Assembly (NCBI RefSeq): GCF_932526225.1
Contig: NC_064040.1
Location: forward strand, 17,705,494 to 17,769,493
Length of the DNA: 64,000 nt
Direction: 5' to 3'
Source: Nematostella vectensis
Taxonomy: Eukaryota > Cnidaria > Anthozoa > Actiniaria > Edwardsiidae
Within the stretch, counting starts at the first letter, position 1; every line of letters begins with the position of its first letter. Below the pieces are notes generated by a model. It worked only from the letters and a program-made list of their open reading frames with translations. It was not told the DNA's origin and made no database searches. Made by a program: the position numbers and the translations under genes. Positions 21,850 through 33,600 of the stretch are shown piece after piece.

Positions 21850-22270
21850 ATGGGGAATTTGTCCTCTGTCAGATATAGACGAAATAACACTATATACGTG
21901 GATGAAATGGAAGCGTGTTCCCATTCTAAGAATTGTCACGCTTCTCGGACTCCTTCACTTTGCGAAAGTTCTCAATCAGGGACTTCGCGGTTAGTATTTA
22001 ACACAGAGTCGCAACTACAAAAAGACGACGGAGCAAGCGAGAGAGTTAGCTCCGAGGATTCCAACCTGACAAAGTCAGAGTTGAGCTCATCTCCCAAGAA
22101 GAAACCTAACAATAATCATGACCATGCGACCAAGAGTAGAACTTATTATCGCTTGTCTAAGACTGCTGTAATGATGGTAGCAGTTATTGGTGTTCTATCG
22201 ACTGTTTCGTTGGCTATGAACCTGCTTCTGTTGAAGGGAGCAATACGGACGAGTGACTGTCAGTGCAAGG
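21850..22270 (+). CDS. First exon of a gene A/B-type membrane protein (possible alternative start of gene B)
   Basis: ATG at 21850 opens 140 codons plus one base, ending at a GGGTAAGT donor (phase 1, like exon 1 of gene A and exon 2 of gene B). The tail starts MGNLSS, which fits the N-myristoylation pattern MGxxxS. It then has a Ser-rich region, a basic patch (KKKPNNN...) and a transmembrane helix at about 105-128 (AVMMVAVIGVLSTVSLAMNL). After the helix comes DCQCKG, like [10 protein letters not shown] in gene B. No stalk, collagen or C-terminal exon was found between 22271 and 27606. It is therefore either an orphan 5' exon, the start of a broken gene, or an alternative first exon spliced to gene B's stalk exon at 30568, which accepts phase 1. 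Confidence 0.75.
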
Positions 22271-24805
22271 GTAAGTAATTCGTGCGTGGGACGAGCGGAG
22301 CGTTGCTTTGGTGTTTCGCCCTCGTCACTCCCCTCATTATCAACGTAACCACGTACGAAGAATATTAAGCGTTCGCAATGTTTATTCCCCACTACGTGCG
22401 AATAAGGTCTATTGATAGATTAAGAGATAGTGAGCAAGGAATTCACTGATTACCTGTTCCTACTCGAAGCATTTCTGCCTTAAATAGACTATTCATCTTA
22501 TATGCAGGGAAAAATAAAAGAAATAATTTAGGATTTGAAAGGATAGTCACAAGGTTATATGGAAGATCCCTATCTAATCCGTTTTTTTACCCGCATTTGC
22601 ATAGAGGTTCGATTGATTTGTCAAAGTTAAAACGAAGAGCTCTCAAAACTCCATACATGTTCTTTCCCTTACTGAAGCCCTCTGACTCTCAGTTTAATAT
22701 CCGCGAATTAATTCCCTTCAAATCTCCGTATAATAACGCCATATAGTCGTTGCGCCAAGTATGTCTAGACCGAATCGTTCTGAGTAACGGAAAAGGTCAT
22801 TCGTATAGTCACGAATCTGTAAACGCGGTGGTAAAATGACCGACAGTCGGGGAAGGTACTCAATGGACTAAAATGCCCGACAGTTTTCATTTTATTCATA
22901 TAACCCAGTGAAATGTCATCCCAGTGAGATTAAAGTATTCTATATTCGTCGGCCAAGCTTTCTTTGTTTCTTTCAACTTACTTTGATAACGTTTTTATAG
23001 TGTTACAAGCAACGGAAACATTTAATTTTAACAACAAACTGCCAGCCTTTTATAAAAAAATTATAGAATACTGAGAATTAACAAGGTTGTCAATTTACCA
23101 TGTAATTTAACTAAACTGGAGACTGTCGGACATTTAATCCATAGAGGACCTTTCCCGGCAACTCTATCGCGCGGCCATTCAAAACAAACACGAACGAGTT
23201 CGCGTATTCTCTGAAAGAAAATTGTTCTGAAACTCAACATAACCGCCAGCTACACAGGCTACAGATAGTATCACTTTGATAGCCAATCTATAGATCATAG
23301 ATAATGGTCCAAATTCACCCTCCTACCTTTGGAGAACCCTTCAAATCCACCAAATTGCCACAAACCCAGTTATTCACTTCCAATTAAATGCGTTAATAAG
23401 TCAATTGATATCAATTTTATCAATAAGACTCACCCAAATTTTGATTATCAGTTATTATCAATTCTTTATATCAATTGATAATCATTTAGTAAATTGATCT
23501 GAATTGTAATATTAAATGATGACAATTATCAATTTCATCAATTAGTTAGTCGGGCTTATATCCGGGATGTGACGGGAAGGCAGCGGCTAAAACAGCTTGG
23601 CAATTAATTGAGGAATTGATCAGCAGCAGAGCTAGTAAGAACACACTATCAAACTGATGTTTTTTTTTTCTTCAGAATATTCAGTCAGAAGATTTTTGCG
23701 CTCATCCAAACCTCTTTAATAGACCTGGGCGGGTGGGGGGTATTTTTAGGGGTTCGCAGAAAAAGGCACTGCAGCCAACGTATTCTAGGTTATTTAATAT
23801 TATTTCCGACTTCTAAACAAAACACTTTGGCAATTCGTCATTCGGAGACTTAGTTATACAATGAGGTACATTAAATCCTGGGTTTTTTTTTGGGGGGGGG
23901 GGGGGGGGTGGGGTGTTTAGGGTGGCAATTTTTTGTGTGAAGGTATATTCTAGGGCTATTTTATTTTTTAGGTTTTTTTAGGGTTATCTAGTCTTAATTT
24001 CTGAACCATACTGATTCAAATCATAGACGTTCGCTTTTGCTTTAAAATAAAATGCGCGTAAATTAATTTGCAAAACAAGGTTATAAAGAAGAAAAATATT
24101 CGGAATATTCAACATATGTTCCCTCCATTTGAATGCGACACGTATTTACCACGCAAATAGGCAAAATTGAAATAAAGGAAGATTCAAACACAATATCACA
24201 AGGTCTGGGGCTCATTGTTTTTTTCACGATAAAGTATTTTTTCCGCTTGCATATAAATGTCCCCACACTTTTCCTTTATAAACCACAGACAGTAGCTTTG
24301 AGCTGCCTTTGAAGAAATGTCAAAAATCTTGCTTGGGCGGTTGCACTGTAAACAGGCGACATTCTAAATTCATTTTACAGCTACATGGACTCATACTTAC
24401 CGGCATTAGGTACCGGTTATTATATAAGCAAACGATAATTGTTAATCAACTAATGGTGGGAAACCCAGGGCACTATCGGACAATTTAGCCTAAAAACACA
24501 AAGTAATTATATGTCGACATTACATGTAATTTTGATTGACAAATTCGCTATTGATGATGCTTACGCTTAAACCCAAGGCCGTCATAAAAACAACAACAGC
24601 TAGCACTCAAAGCAGAAATGCGGTCTCTTAGACCTAAAGGGGAAGCGAGTGAGTGCACGCATGCTCCGCAATGTCAAAACAAACGGCCACGTGCAGCCCC
24701 ACATGTTTCCTGTGACGTCGCTCAGCGAAAGTCTAAAGTCCAACGTTCAACAAACGACTAAAATAAAAGTATCGTGTAGAACTACATGCTCAGAATACGA
24801 ACAGA
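22271..24805. other. Long non-coding stretch, low-complexity parts
   Basis: Searched specifically for stalk, Gly-X-Y and six-cysteine exons; none seen. It contains an ATCAATT-rich segment (about 23380-23560) and a poly-G run (about 23888-23907). An acceptor-like T-run plus TTCAG at about 23675 opens only 14 codons. Confidence 0.5.
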
Positions 24806-24932
24806 ATGCTTGAGGAGAGTTTCGTGAAAGCACTGCTCGTTGTCGGGGGGCTAAATGCACTTCTGACGGTATTGGTCCATTGGGAGATGGTTGGCGGGAA
24901 AAACAATGAGTGTTGCGGCCATGATTTGTATG
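24806..24932 (+). CDS. Probable second alternative membrane exon (short tail)
   Basis: ATG at 24806 opens 42 codons plus one base and ends at TATG|GTAAGA, again a phase 1 donor. The peptide is a six-residue tail, a transmembrane helix (VKALLVVGGLNALLTVLVHW) and a short exit segment with a Cys pair (NECCGHDLYG). That resembles the exit segments SDCQCKG and [10 protein letters not shown] of the neighbouring membrane exons. It is too short to appear as a long open frame. It might join gene B's stalk exon at 30568. Alternatively it joins a phase-1 acceptor at 25693, which opens 34 codons to a TGA at 25794-25796 and would make a 76 aa protein. Confidence 0.42.
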
Positions 24933-25692
24933 GTAAGACCTAGAAACGCATAACACACAACAAAATAGACTTGTTAATGTAGGGTAAACTCGAGGTTAGG
25001 TCGAGGTTTTGTTTAGAAAATGCTTTCTCAGCGGAAAAGACGCACTTGACTTTTAACACAATAATTTGATACTTTTTCAGCTCATTCCGAGAAAAAAGGA
25101 GAGAAAGTATTATGTCTTGTAAGAAAAAGGTACCATATCCGTTAGATCTCCAATCAAATAAGGAACAATGACATTTTGTGCATATGTGCTGAATGATAAA
25201 CAAGTAAACGAGGATTTTCTAAAACAGAAAAGAAAAAGATTCCGACATAAATGATAACTTCGCAAGTGGATTAACGACATTCTTGAATATGATACGCCAA
25301 CTGCAAGGGCGTGACAAAGTTCAGCTTTGTTCACTACAGATACTCGTTTCAGAGAGACAAATCTCAGTTATCTTAGATGCGTGCGCAGCTTCGGTCTTAC
25401 CAAAGGCAATCTAGCACAACAAACATAAATTAGAGCAAAAGCACAGAGAACATTGACGCGCATACTCACACGGGCGGACATACCATTCTAGACATATTTA
25501 TCAATGACGAAAAATCGTATTTTCATGATCTGACTTGAGAAAATTCTTCCAGTCCTTATTTTCTGTATTCTATTCACATTTTTGTTACTGTGGTAAAATA
25601 AACAAAACTAAAAAAAACTAAGAAACTGATTAACTGATTACAAGGCCTTCACTCATAATTTGATCAAATCGCAATTTCTCCTTACTCTACAG
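24933..25692. other. Non-coding
   Basis: Nothing recognised apart from the possible 3' exon at 25693-25796 mentioned for the 24806 exon. Confidence 0.4.
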
Positions 25693-25796
25693 ATGCCAAT
25701 TATACTAATGAGGTCGATTTCACAGCTTCTAAAAAGAGGAGGAGGTTTAGCATATCCCTAGTTCTAGAGGGTGACTCAAAGTCTCGCTTACCCTGA

Positions 25797-27606
25797 GCTT
25801 TTTGTTCGAGGATTGATGGAAAAAAAAATGTGTCTATTCCAAAGTGCGTTATTTCAAAGTGCGTCAGGCACTTGGCATCAAGTTTATTATTTTTTTTTTA
25901 TTCCAAAGTGCGTTGGTACCAGTGGCCTATCTACCAGGAGATTTCACTAAGAACGCCAGTACAGAAAGGCTGAGCTTCCCCGTTCGCCAGATAATATTTT
26001 TGAGGGAGATTTCATTAAATACCCCGAGAGCAGGGGAAGGGGGGGGGGGGGGGGGGGATAGCAGGGATAATTTTGTTCATAGGACACCTTATAAGCCCCC
26101 CCCCATTTTGCGTGCATCGAAATGTTCTGAGACCCCCCCTTACACGACCCTTAAGCGTTAAAAGAACACTCACTAAGAATGACGTGTATATGGCATTCAT
26201 CCAAAAAAATGCTAGATATAACAACCTTAAATGATGGTACACAATAATGATTTATTTTTGAGAACACAATATTACGCATATAAGGTGATATTATATAATG
26301 TATGATGATCACACTTTAGATAGCTTGCAAATTTTCATAAATACTTGTAAAAAAATGTTGTTGTACCTACGTGTGGTTCAAAACACCGTGTCCTCGAAAT
26401 TTAAGTTACGATGATGCCGTGTTTTAATCAACAGCCATATGGGACAACTTAAACAATTAAAGTTCATATGGAGAAAAATTTGCCGTTGGGCATATCTGTC
26501 CTCGCACAGCGGCGACCAATAATCACTTATTGAATACTTCGCATGAAACATACCGCTACATATGTTGGAAAACAACTGCTTTACTTTTGTTGGAGCCGCC
26601 CTCCCGTCTGGTTATTGGTGTACATCATCTGTTCACCCAAACAAAAACTTAGGCTTAAAAGAAAAAGAGATAAAATGATAGCAAAAGCAAAAAAAATATC
26701 GATATTATAAAAAAAAATTCTTTGAATGCTCTGACATTGTGACGACTGAAGTCAGTGCACGTCCGGCTGTTTGATAATACAAATTTACATACGCAAAAGG
26801 GTCAGTTTTGCGTTAGAATGGACAACTCAAACACCGTAATCCCAATGTCAAATGTCAATGTTCTTTTTTCTTGGCGTAAAAACGTAAGTTAGTGAGAATA
26901 TTGCTATTCAGAAATAACAGCTATGGAATTTAGGTTTATGTATTCGGGTTTGACTTTGAGGAACACTGAATCTCAGCCCGAGGTCACCACAGTATGTCTC
27001 AATGTGCTGCGATTTCTCGCGGTCGGTCGTGGTGTCGAATGAACAACACTATGATACTACCGCATTTGAAAGTGCATAAACATCAATGTTTTCAAATAAC
27101 ATTGTTCATGCATTCGCGTTATACTTTAAATTAGAGAATTAGCTTTATGTATACCTTATATATAACCCAAGTACAGGAGGCCTACCCCATCCTCGCCGTC
27201 CCTACATCCTACTATAAAAATGGCGTCGGCAAGACGTTTCGATGGATAGAAATTACAGCAACGCTTACTACATAACTACGACGATTTGTTGGGGTGTAAG
27301 AGAAATGTTCATCCCGACCTGTGTAATGAAGCAAAAGGAAACCATTTTTATAACAAGATAAATAGTCTCAGCGTGCGTGGATTGACGACGTGTCACCAGT
27401 TATCATCACTATAGCAACACACCACCTATTGGGACTACTGATCCTTTTCATATGCTGTCGACCAATCCCCGCTCGTCCCGTGGGACGATGCGCGCCTTGT
27501 GTGCGGGATTACTAACCCTTATATGGGGGATAAATGGCCTGATCGTTCGCGCGCTGATCCAAGTGACCTCGATGTTTGACAAGCTTGAAGTATCCCGTCA
27601 ATCGCC
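25797..27606. other. Upstream region of gene B
   Basis: Holds a poly-G run (26039-26057) and C-rich tracts near 26095 and 26132. At 27211-27224 ACTATAAAAATGGCG combines a TATA-like box with an AAAATGGCG motif, about 390 bases before the gene B start codon. It is a plausible but unproven promoter. No exon was recognised. Confidence 0.4.
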
Positions 27607-30600
27607 ATGTCTTCGTCTCACGGATACTCAAAATCCTACCAACAGTAAGGTTTATTCCTTCTTTTCTTTTTCCTTGCTGGCATTTTCCTTTTCGTTTCTT
27701 CCTGTGATTTGTCAGATCTTGATTCTCTGTATTCAAAATATATTCATCTGGTCAATCAGTAGGGTGGAATGTTTGAGGGTTCTAGAATGAATGTCACGCC
27801 ATACTCATTCGATGTGACCTCTATATACCTGTGGTGCTCCTAGTTGCCCAGTTTGACTATGTTAACCTAATTCAGCAGGAACGGATGCTCGCCAGCCAGA
27901 GCCAGCATAACAACATCTCATGTGATCAACGTACAACCGATCACCTCGCAGTCCGAGCGGCTTGAGCGTAACAAAGCTGCACTGAAGATCAGAAGTTTGA
28001 GTATGAGCCACGCTTATGATCACCCGCGCAAACCGGCCTATGACCGTCCGCCAAGCTTTCCTAGATTTGCGGTAAATCGAGCGTACGAGAACCACGAGAT
28101 CCCGCTATCGCATCGAAAAAGCGTAGAATTACAATCAGAGCTGGACTACCCCAGAGAGTTGTATCTTCACGATGGAGAAGACACGCAAGACAGTAACTCG
28201 GGAAAAAAAAGTGTTGGTGAAGCAGCCTATGAGACTATTCCAGCAAAGGGGAGATTAGAAAGCTGTTCGGATAACGGCGGTAGAGGGGAGAGGTTCACGC
28301 GTAGTGTATTAATCGTTATTGCAGTTGTCTGTATCGTGTCGGCTGGATCTCTATTGCTCAACGTACTCATGCTTAAAGGAATTATTGAAGCAAAAGGATG
28401 TGCATGTTCTCGCACGAATGGTATGTGACGCGATATAAACATATAACTAATATAATGAACTTTGTTATCTGTAAATATAGGTAAGAAAGCGCTGGTTTCA
28501 AAGTACGATAATAATAATTTTGTTCACAAGAGATTAGTTGCCAAAGTCAAGATTGATGCAGTCACATTACCTTATTCATAAAAAGGCACACTAGCACATC
28601 TCGGGTGCCCAAACCTAACAATTACAAACACGTGCTCCTTGATCGCCATGAGCATGTCACCATATGTTCCTATCGAATCCCATACTTCCCGCGCATATTT
28701 CATCCGATTGATGAAGCAGGGAAAGGAGAATGTTATGCTTTATCTTGATTAGGAGTGTTTTCATGATATCACGATGAATGATCTTGGCAATCCGATACTC
28801 TCGGCTCCTTAAAATGACAGGTACCTGCAAGATCGTCTTTCAGTCTGTCTGAAATAAACTTCTCTCTCAAAAGCCATCTTTAAAACTTGTTTAAATTCAC
28901 GATAAATTTTTCAAGCTTCATAAAATGGCTCATTGCAGGCGAGCTATTTGTTGTCTTTGCAAATAAATCCAAAGACTTGAATATGCAAAATGTGTTGTGA
29001 GCATTAGAGAGGGTGCGATGGCCGGTTCCTATTTCGTGTTCTTATTCCAGAGGATGCAGCCCTGCTTTCTAACATTTACTCCATGTTTATTGTAAACAAA
29101 CTTTGTTTGGAACCAGCTCCAAAATAGCCGTAATTCATAATTGAGACCTTTTAAAATGAAATCCGGGTTTTCCTAACGAAAACAATAGTTATCTACCAGA
29201 AGATGGGGCAAAAAGAAAACACCGGAGTAGATCGGCTGGGCAAATTGCATTTAAGCAGAAACCTTATAATAGCAGAAGCGTCCTGTCTGGATGTTACTTG
29301 GAAGTGCCCACACAGGCACCACAGGTAGCCCAACGCGCAAGTAGAGTGTACAAGGTCTAGGCGCAAGCTCAATTTGCATAATAGATTTCTCTGGGGATTT
29401 ACTATTATATCGTGACCCGTATCACCCTCCCACGTGATCCGTATCACCCTCCCACGTGATCCGTATCACCCTCCCACGTGATCCGTATCACCCTCCCACG
29501 AGCTGACGAGGCGAAAAGTCGTGTTTGCCTGCACCCAACATACTTTCGCCCGACCCTTGTCAGTCCCGTACCCGGGAGGGGGGGGGGGGGGGGGTGGGGA
29601 CGCACCCCCCTCCCACAAGGGCCAAAAGTCCATTTTAGTTCTCAATAGACGTGCTTTTTGTAAACAAAACTAAGAATCATAAGCTAGATCCCTCTTGTAT
29701 GTAGCCAAATCTAAAATTAAACGTTCCGTGGAGATACTGCAAAGGCATGCTTCAAAGGCAGCCTTGGTGGTTAAATTTTGATCAGAGAACTCCCTCCCTC
29801 CACCTCCCCCTCCCCCGGAAAAATTAGGTCCACTTTTTCGGATTTCGCACCCCCTCCCCCCCCCCCCCCCCCCAAGAAAAATCCTGTGTACGGGCCTGCT
29901 TGTTGGTATGAACAAACTGTCGTCATCAATCCTACGAGGCGGCGGTTAAAACAGCTTAAAATGGCAATTTCAAGCGGGATTGTGCAACAACAGAGGTTAC
30001 ACCCGTCAGACTGCTTTTTTTTTAAATTAGAATATTTATTTCAACAAGAATGACGACAAGCTAAGTTCGCTCGAGAAAACTCTGTAAACAGACCATCTAA
30101 ACTCTCCGTGAGCCTGCACTATATGCGCACTGCAGCTTTTCACTAAGTTTCAGATTTCTGTCCTGGCTACAGAGATTTTAAGGGTAGTTTCTAGATAAAC
30201 ATTTTTTTATTCGAATAAACATAAACTGCTTGCAAAATGATCATGATCGATTTGCTATAAACCCTAAAAACACTTACAATTACTCACCTCAAACCGTTGC
30301 TTTCGTAAGGTATAAATGCTCACCGGTCTTCTTTTTATTCGGAATAGCCATGGGCTTGATATATTACTGTAGATAGAGAGCTAACGGAAACACCACATTT
30401 GAAATCATATCAAGCAGCCGACTTTCAGTAAAGGAGGCCGTCTAGTAGACCAATGCATAGGTTTTATACATGTCTTGGCTGTAACTCATTACCATAAACT
30501 TAATTCGGATTTGCTATAAAATTGCTGTTATTCACTACCCTTCTAACATAGTCATTGTTTTGTTCAGATCCGGAGCAGAGTCGAATCCTAATGAGAGTTC

Positions 30601-33600
30601 AAGAGATGAAGGCGAACGTTACAAAGCTCGGCTCTGTCGTGGTGAGAGACCCTATAGCATGTATATACATACCCTATATAACATGTATATACATATACCT
30701 GTATAACATGTATATACACACCTTATATAACATGTATATACATACCTGTATAACATGTATATACATACCCTATATAACATGTATATACATACCTGTATAA
30801 CATGTATATACACACCTTATATAACATGTATATACATACCTGTATAATATGCTTAATGATTTAGCGCTTCTTTTCTTTCACCTGAAGAACTCCAAATACC
30901 GAGGGGTGGCACTGAGCACGTGATCCCTGTATATTTTAGTAAAAGGTTTAATGGTGAGTTTTGTTCTTGTCATTAAGCTTGAGCAACAACCACACAACTT
31001 CAACGACCTCTGGAAGACTCTTAACTCAACGCTAGAGCGCATGCGCGAGCTTGAAAGAGTGCGCAAGGAGCACGACGCGATGGCAGTGCAATTCAAGATA
31101 CAAAAACACCGCATCACGCTGATAGAGACACAGGTAGTCGTGAGAAAGAAGTCAGACGATAAAACATTATGCTGTTTATGTGCATATACACCTATCCAGT
31201 TTTCCAGTATTCTTAGGTCTAGGTCGTGTCACTTGCTCAAAAAGCCCCCCCCCCCCCCCCCACCATCCCGTTTATTCCATACCACCACCCCATAACATAA
31301 CATCCCTTACCAACCCCCATTTTATACCACTCCCATGATTCCATACCATCCCCCTTAAATGTAGTAAACCATGTTAACCATAAATGTAAGAACATGTCCC
31401 CCATAAATGTAATACATTATAATTGCGACTAATGGAAACATCATTAGACGGCAAATGTCATGTAGGTGTCAAAGGGCGACGTGTTTTTTACATTATGGTT
31501 GACATGGTTTATTACATTTATGGTCGACATGTTCTTACATTTCTGGTTGACTGTTTATTACATTTATGGGCGATGTGTTCTTACATTTACGATTGTTATT
31601 ACATTTATGGGTGATACAGCTATGAGTGATAATTTAGAGCGGATGGTTTGTGAAATAGTACTGATTCTAATAGATTCGCATGTCTCATGTCGGTTGTGGT
31701 TTCCGTTGGCCTCCGGAAGTAAACTGGTGTCAATGACGCTTTAACAAGGGACAACGAACGTTAACATACACTACTGGAGAGACATCTGTGATTTTCAATG
31801 TGATTTTCTTGTGAAAAATCACCATCACCACACAGGAATACCACAGATTTTTATTTGAAAGTCGGTCATTTTCACAAGTTAAGAGCTTTTGAGAATACCT
31901 TTGAAAAATCTTCTAAAAAGCATCAGAAATGCCCAAAAAATCACAGGTCTCTCTCTTCTAGTGATACACCAGGCAATGTCAGGGTTTTAGCATTCCACTC
32001 ACTATAAATCACGTTCGTTTACCAAGCTTAAAGATATCAACCATACGGTTCGCAACACATCAAGACTACCAGGCCCCCAAGGTCCGCCAGGACCACAGGG
32101 ACTCCCTGGGCCCCAAGGCGTTCCAGGCCCTGCCGGAGACATTGGTCCTTCGGGGAGCTCTGGCCCACAAGGTCCCCCCGGCTCGTTCAACTCTTCACTG
32201 TGCCAATATGTTAAGAAATCTAGTGTCGCTACTGCGGCGGGTGATGGAGCGGATTCTGATATTGTTGTCACCGAACCTACGGTAAGTACACACCGCTGAC
32301 CTCCCAAATTCGCTTCATCCTTAGAGAGCGAAATCATATGGCTAACAGGTTATTCCTGTTATTTGGGTAAGGGGTTTCTCTTTTTCCGTCATTTTTAGTT
32401 ATTTCAACATTTGTTTTTTCATCCTTGTAAAAACACATATCAATCTTTCTACAATATTTTCCTTATTCACCGGTCATTACCGGTAATTACCATATCACAT
32501 TGAGCTTTCATGGTTCGATCGGCTGGATCAAGTCGAGAGAGTTGTTTAGAAATATACTTCATGTAATTAAATGTCAGGAACTCGATTGATAGATCGTTTC
32601 AAATTTGATAATGCTTATGACATCCACAAAGTACTAGCCTTGTCGAATGACAGAATTGGAAACCCGGGATTCAATATACATATAGGTGTAAATATACATA
32701 TAGGTGTAAATTTCATTAACAATTTTTTTTATATCAAAGTACAAATTAGTTACTTCCGTGAATTCAACAAAAATGATGATGAAACTCATGAGGCTCTATT
32801 ATTAAAACTGTCTACTTCAAAATCTGCACAGCAATGTTACAGTGGGCCTTTCTTTGCGATCTTGTATATCTAGGGCACAGCAGGGTTCAGCACAAAATTG
32901 CAAATGTAATTTTGGCTCTGATCCAGAACAAAGTGTTGGCATAGTCCTCTCCCTTCTTAGTAGCAATCAGCTCAGCGAGCGTATTATGATAGTGCAGACA
33001 CTCCTGGATACAATGTTGCATTGTATGTATCTTGCTTCTTAGTAGCAATCAGTTCAGCGTTCAGTTCAGATAGCGCAGGCACTCTTCTGCCATCCCGCCT
33101 GTTGTTGTGAATACTTATGGCGTAAAGGTGGCATGTTGGACCTCCGTCATTCTACTGGCGTATTGTCGCTTGATCTATTTCTTGTGCTAGATAGAGAGTT
33201 CTCGGTATGAGTCTGCATTAGGCGCCGCGCGCATGTATGTCGAGCCTTGCATCAGGGGTTCTATTGGCGCACCTGTTCAGACCTTCGTCCGTCAATCTCT
33301 GTATTATTGGTTCTCAACATCGTTGCACACCAAACCAATAGCTCTGCCTCCAAGTCGCGAGGTTCGTTATGGCGTTGGTTTGTGGAAGCCTCCTTTTCGG
33401 CAGATCATGGCCCACACTTAATAGATCTCCCCAGATGATGTACCGGGCACTCGCAACTTCAGCTAATTGCGTCCTTTCGGAATTCACATTTATTCATGTC
33501 AAAGCCAGTTTATCATTAGTATTGCCGTCAGCCAGTTGATACCCTCTTTTCAATAGTCAGGTCGACTGCCCGTTTGGTTTTCGTAGACAGCGAATTTTGT

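Noticed and set aside
27452-27790. 112-codon frame upstream of gene B
   Set aside because: Its frame does not join exon 2 in phase; the overlapping 27607 ATG frame does.
27922-28428. Single-exon reading of gene B starting at a GTG
   Set aside because: No ATG in frame; an upstream exon with ATG (27607) joins in phase through good splice sites, and the frame's last codons are intron.
32915-32950. Second DPEQS-encoding stretch, like the gene B stalk exon
   Set aside because: No acceptor in front and the similarity ends after five residues.
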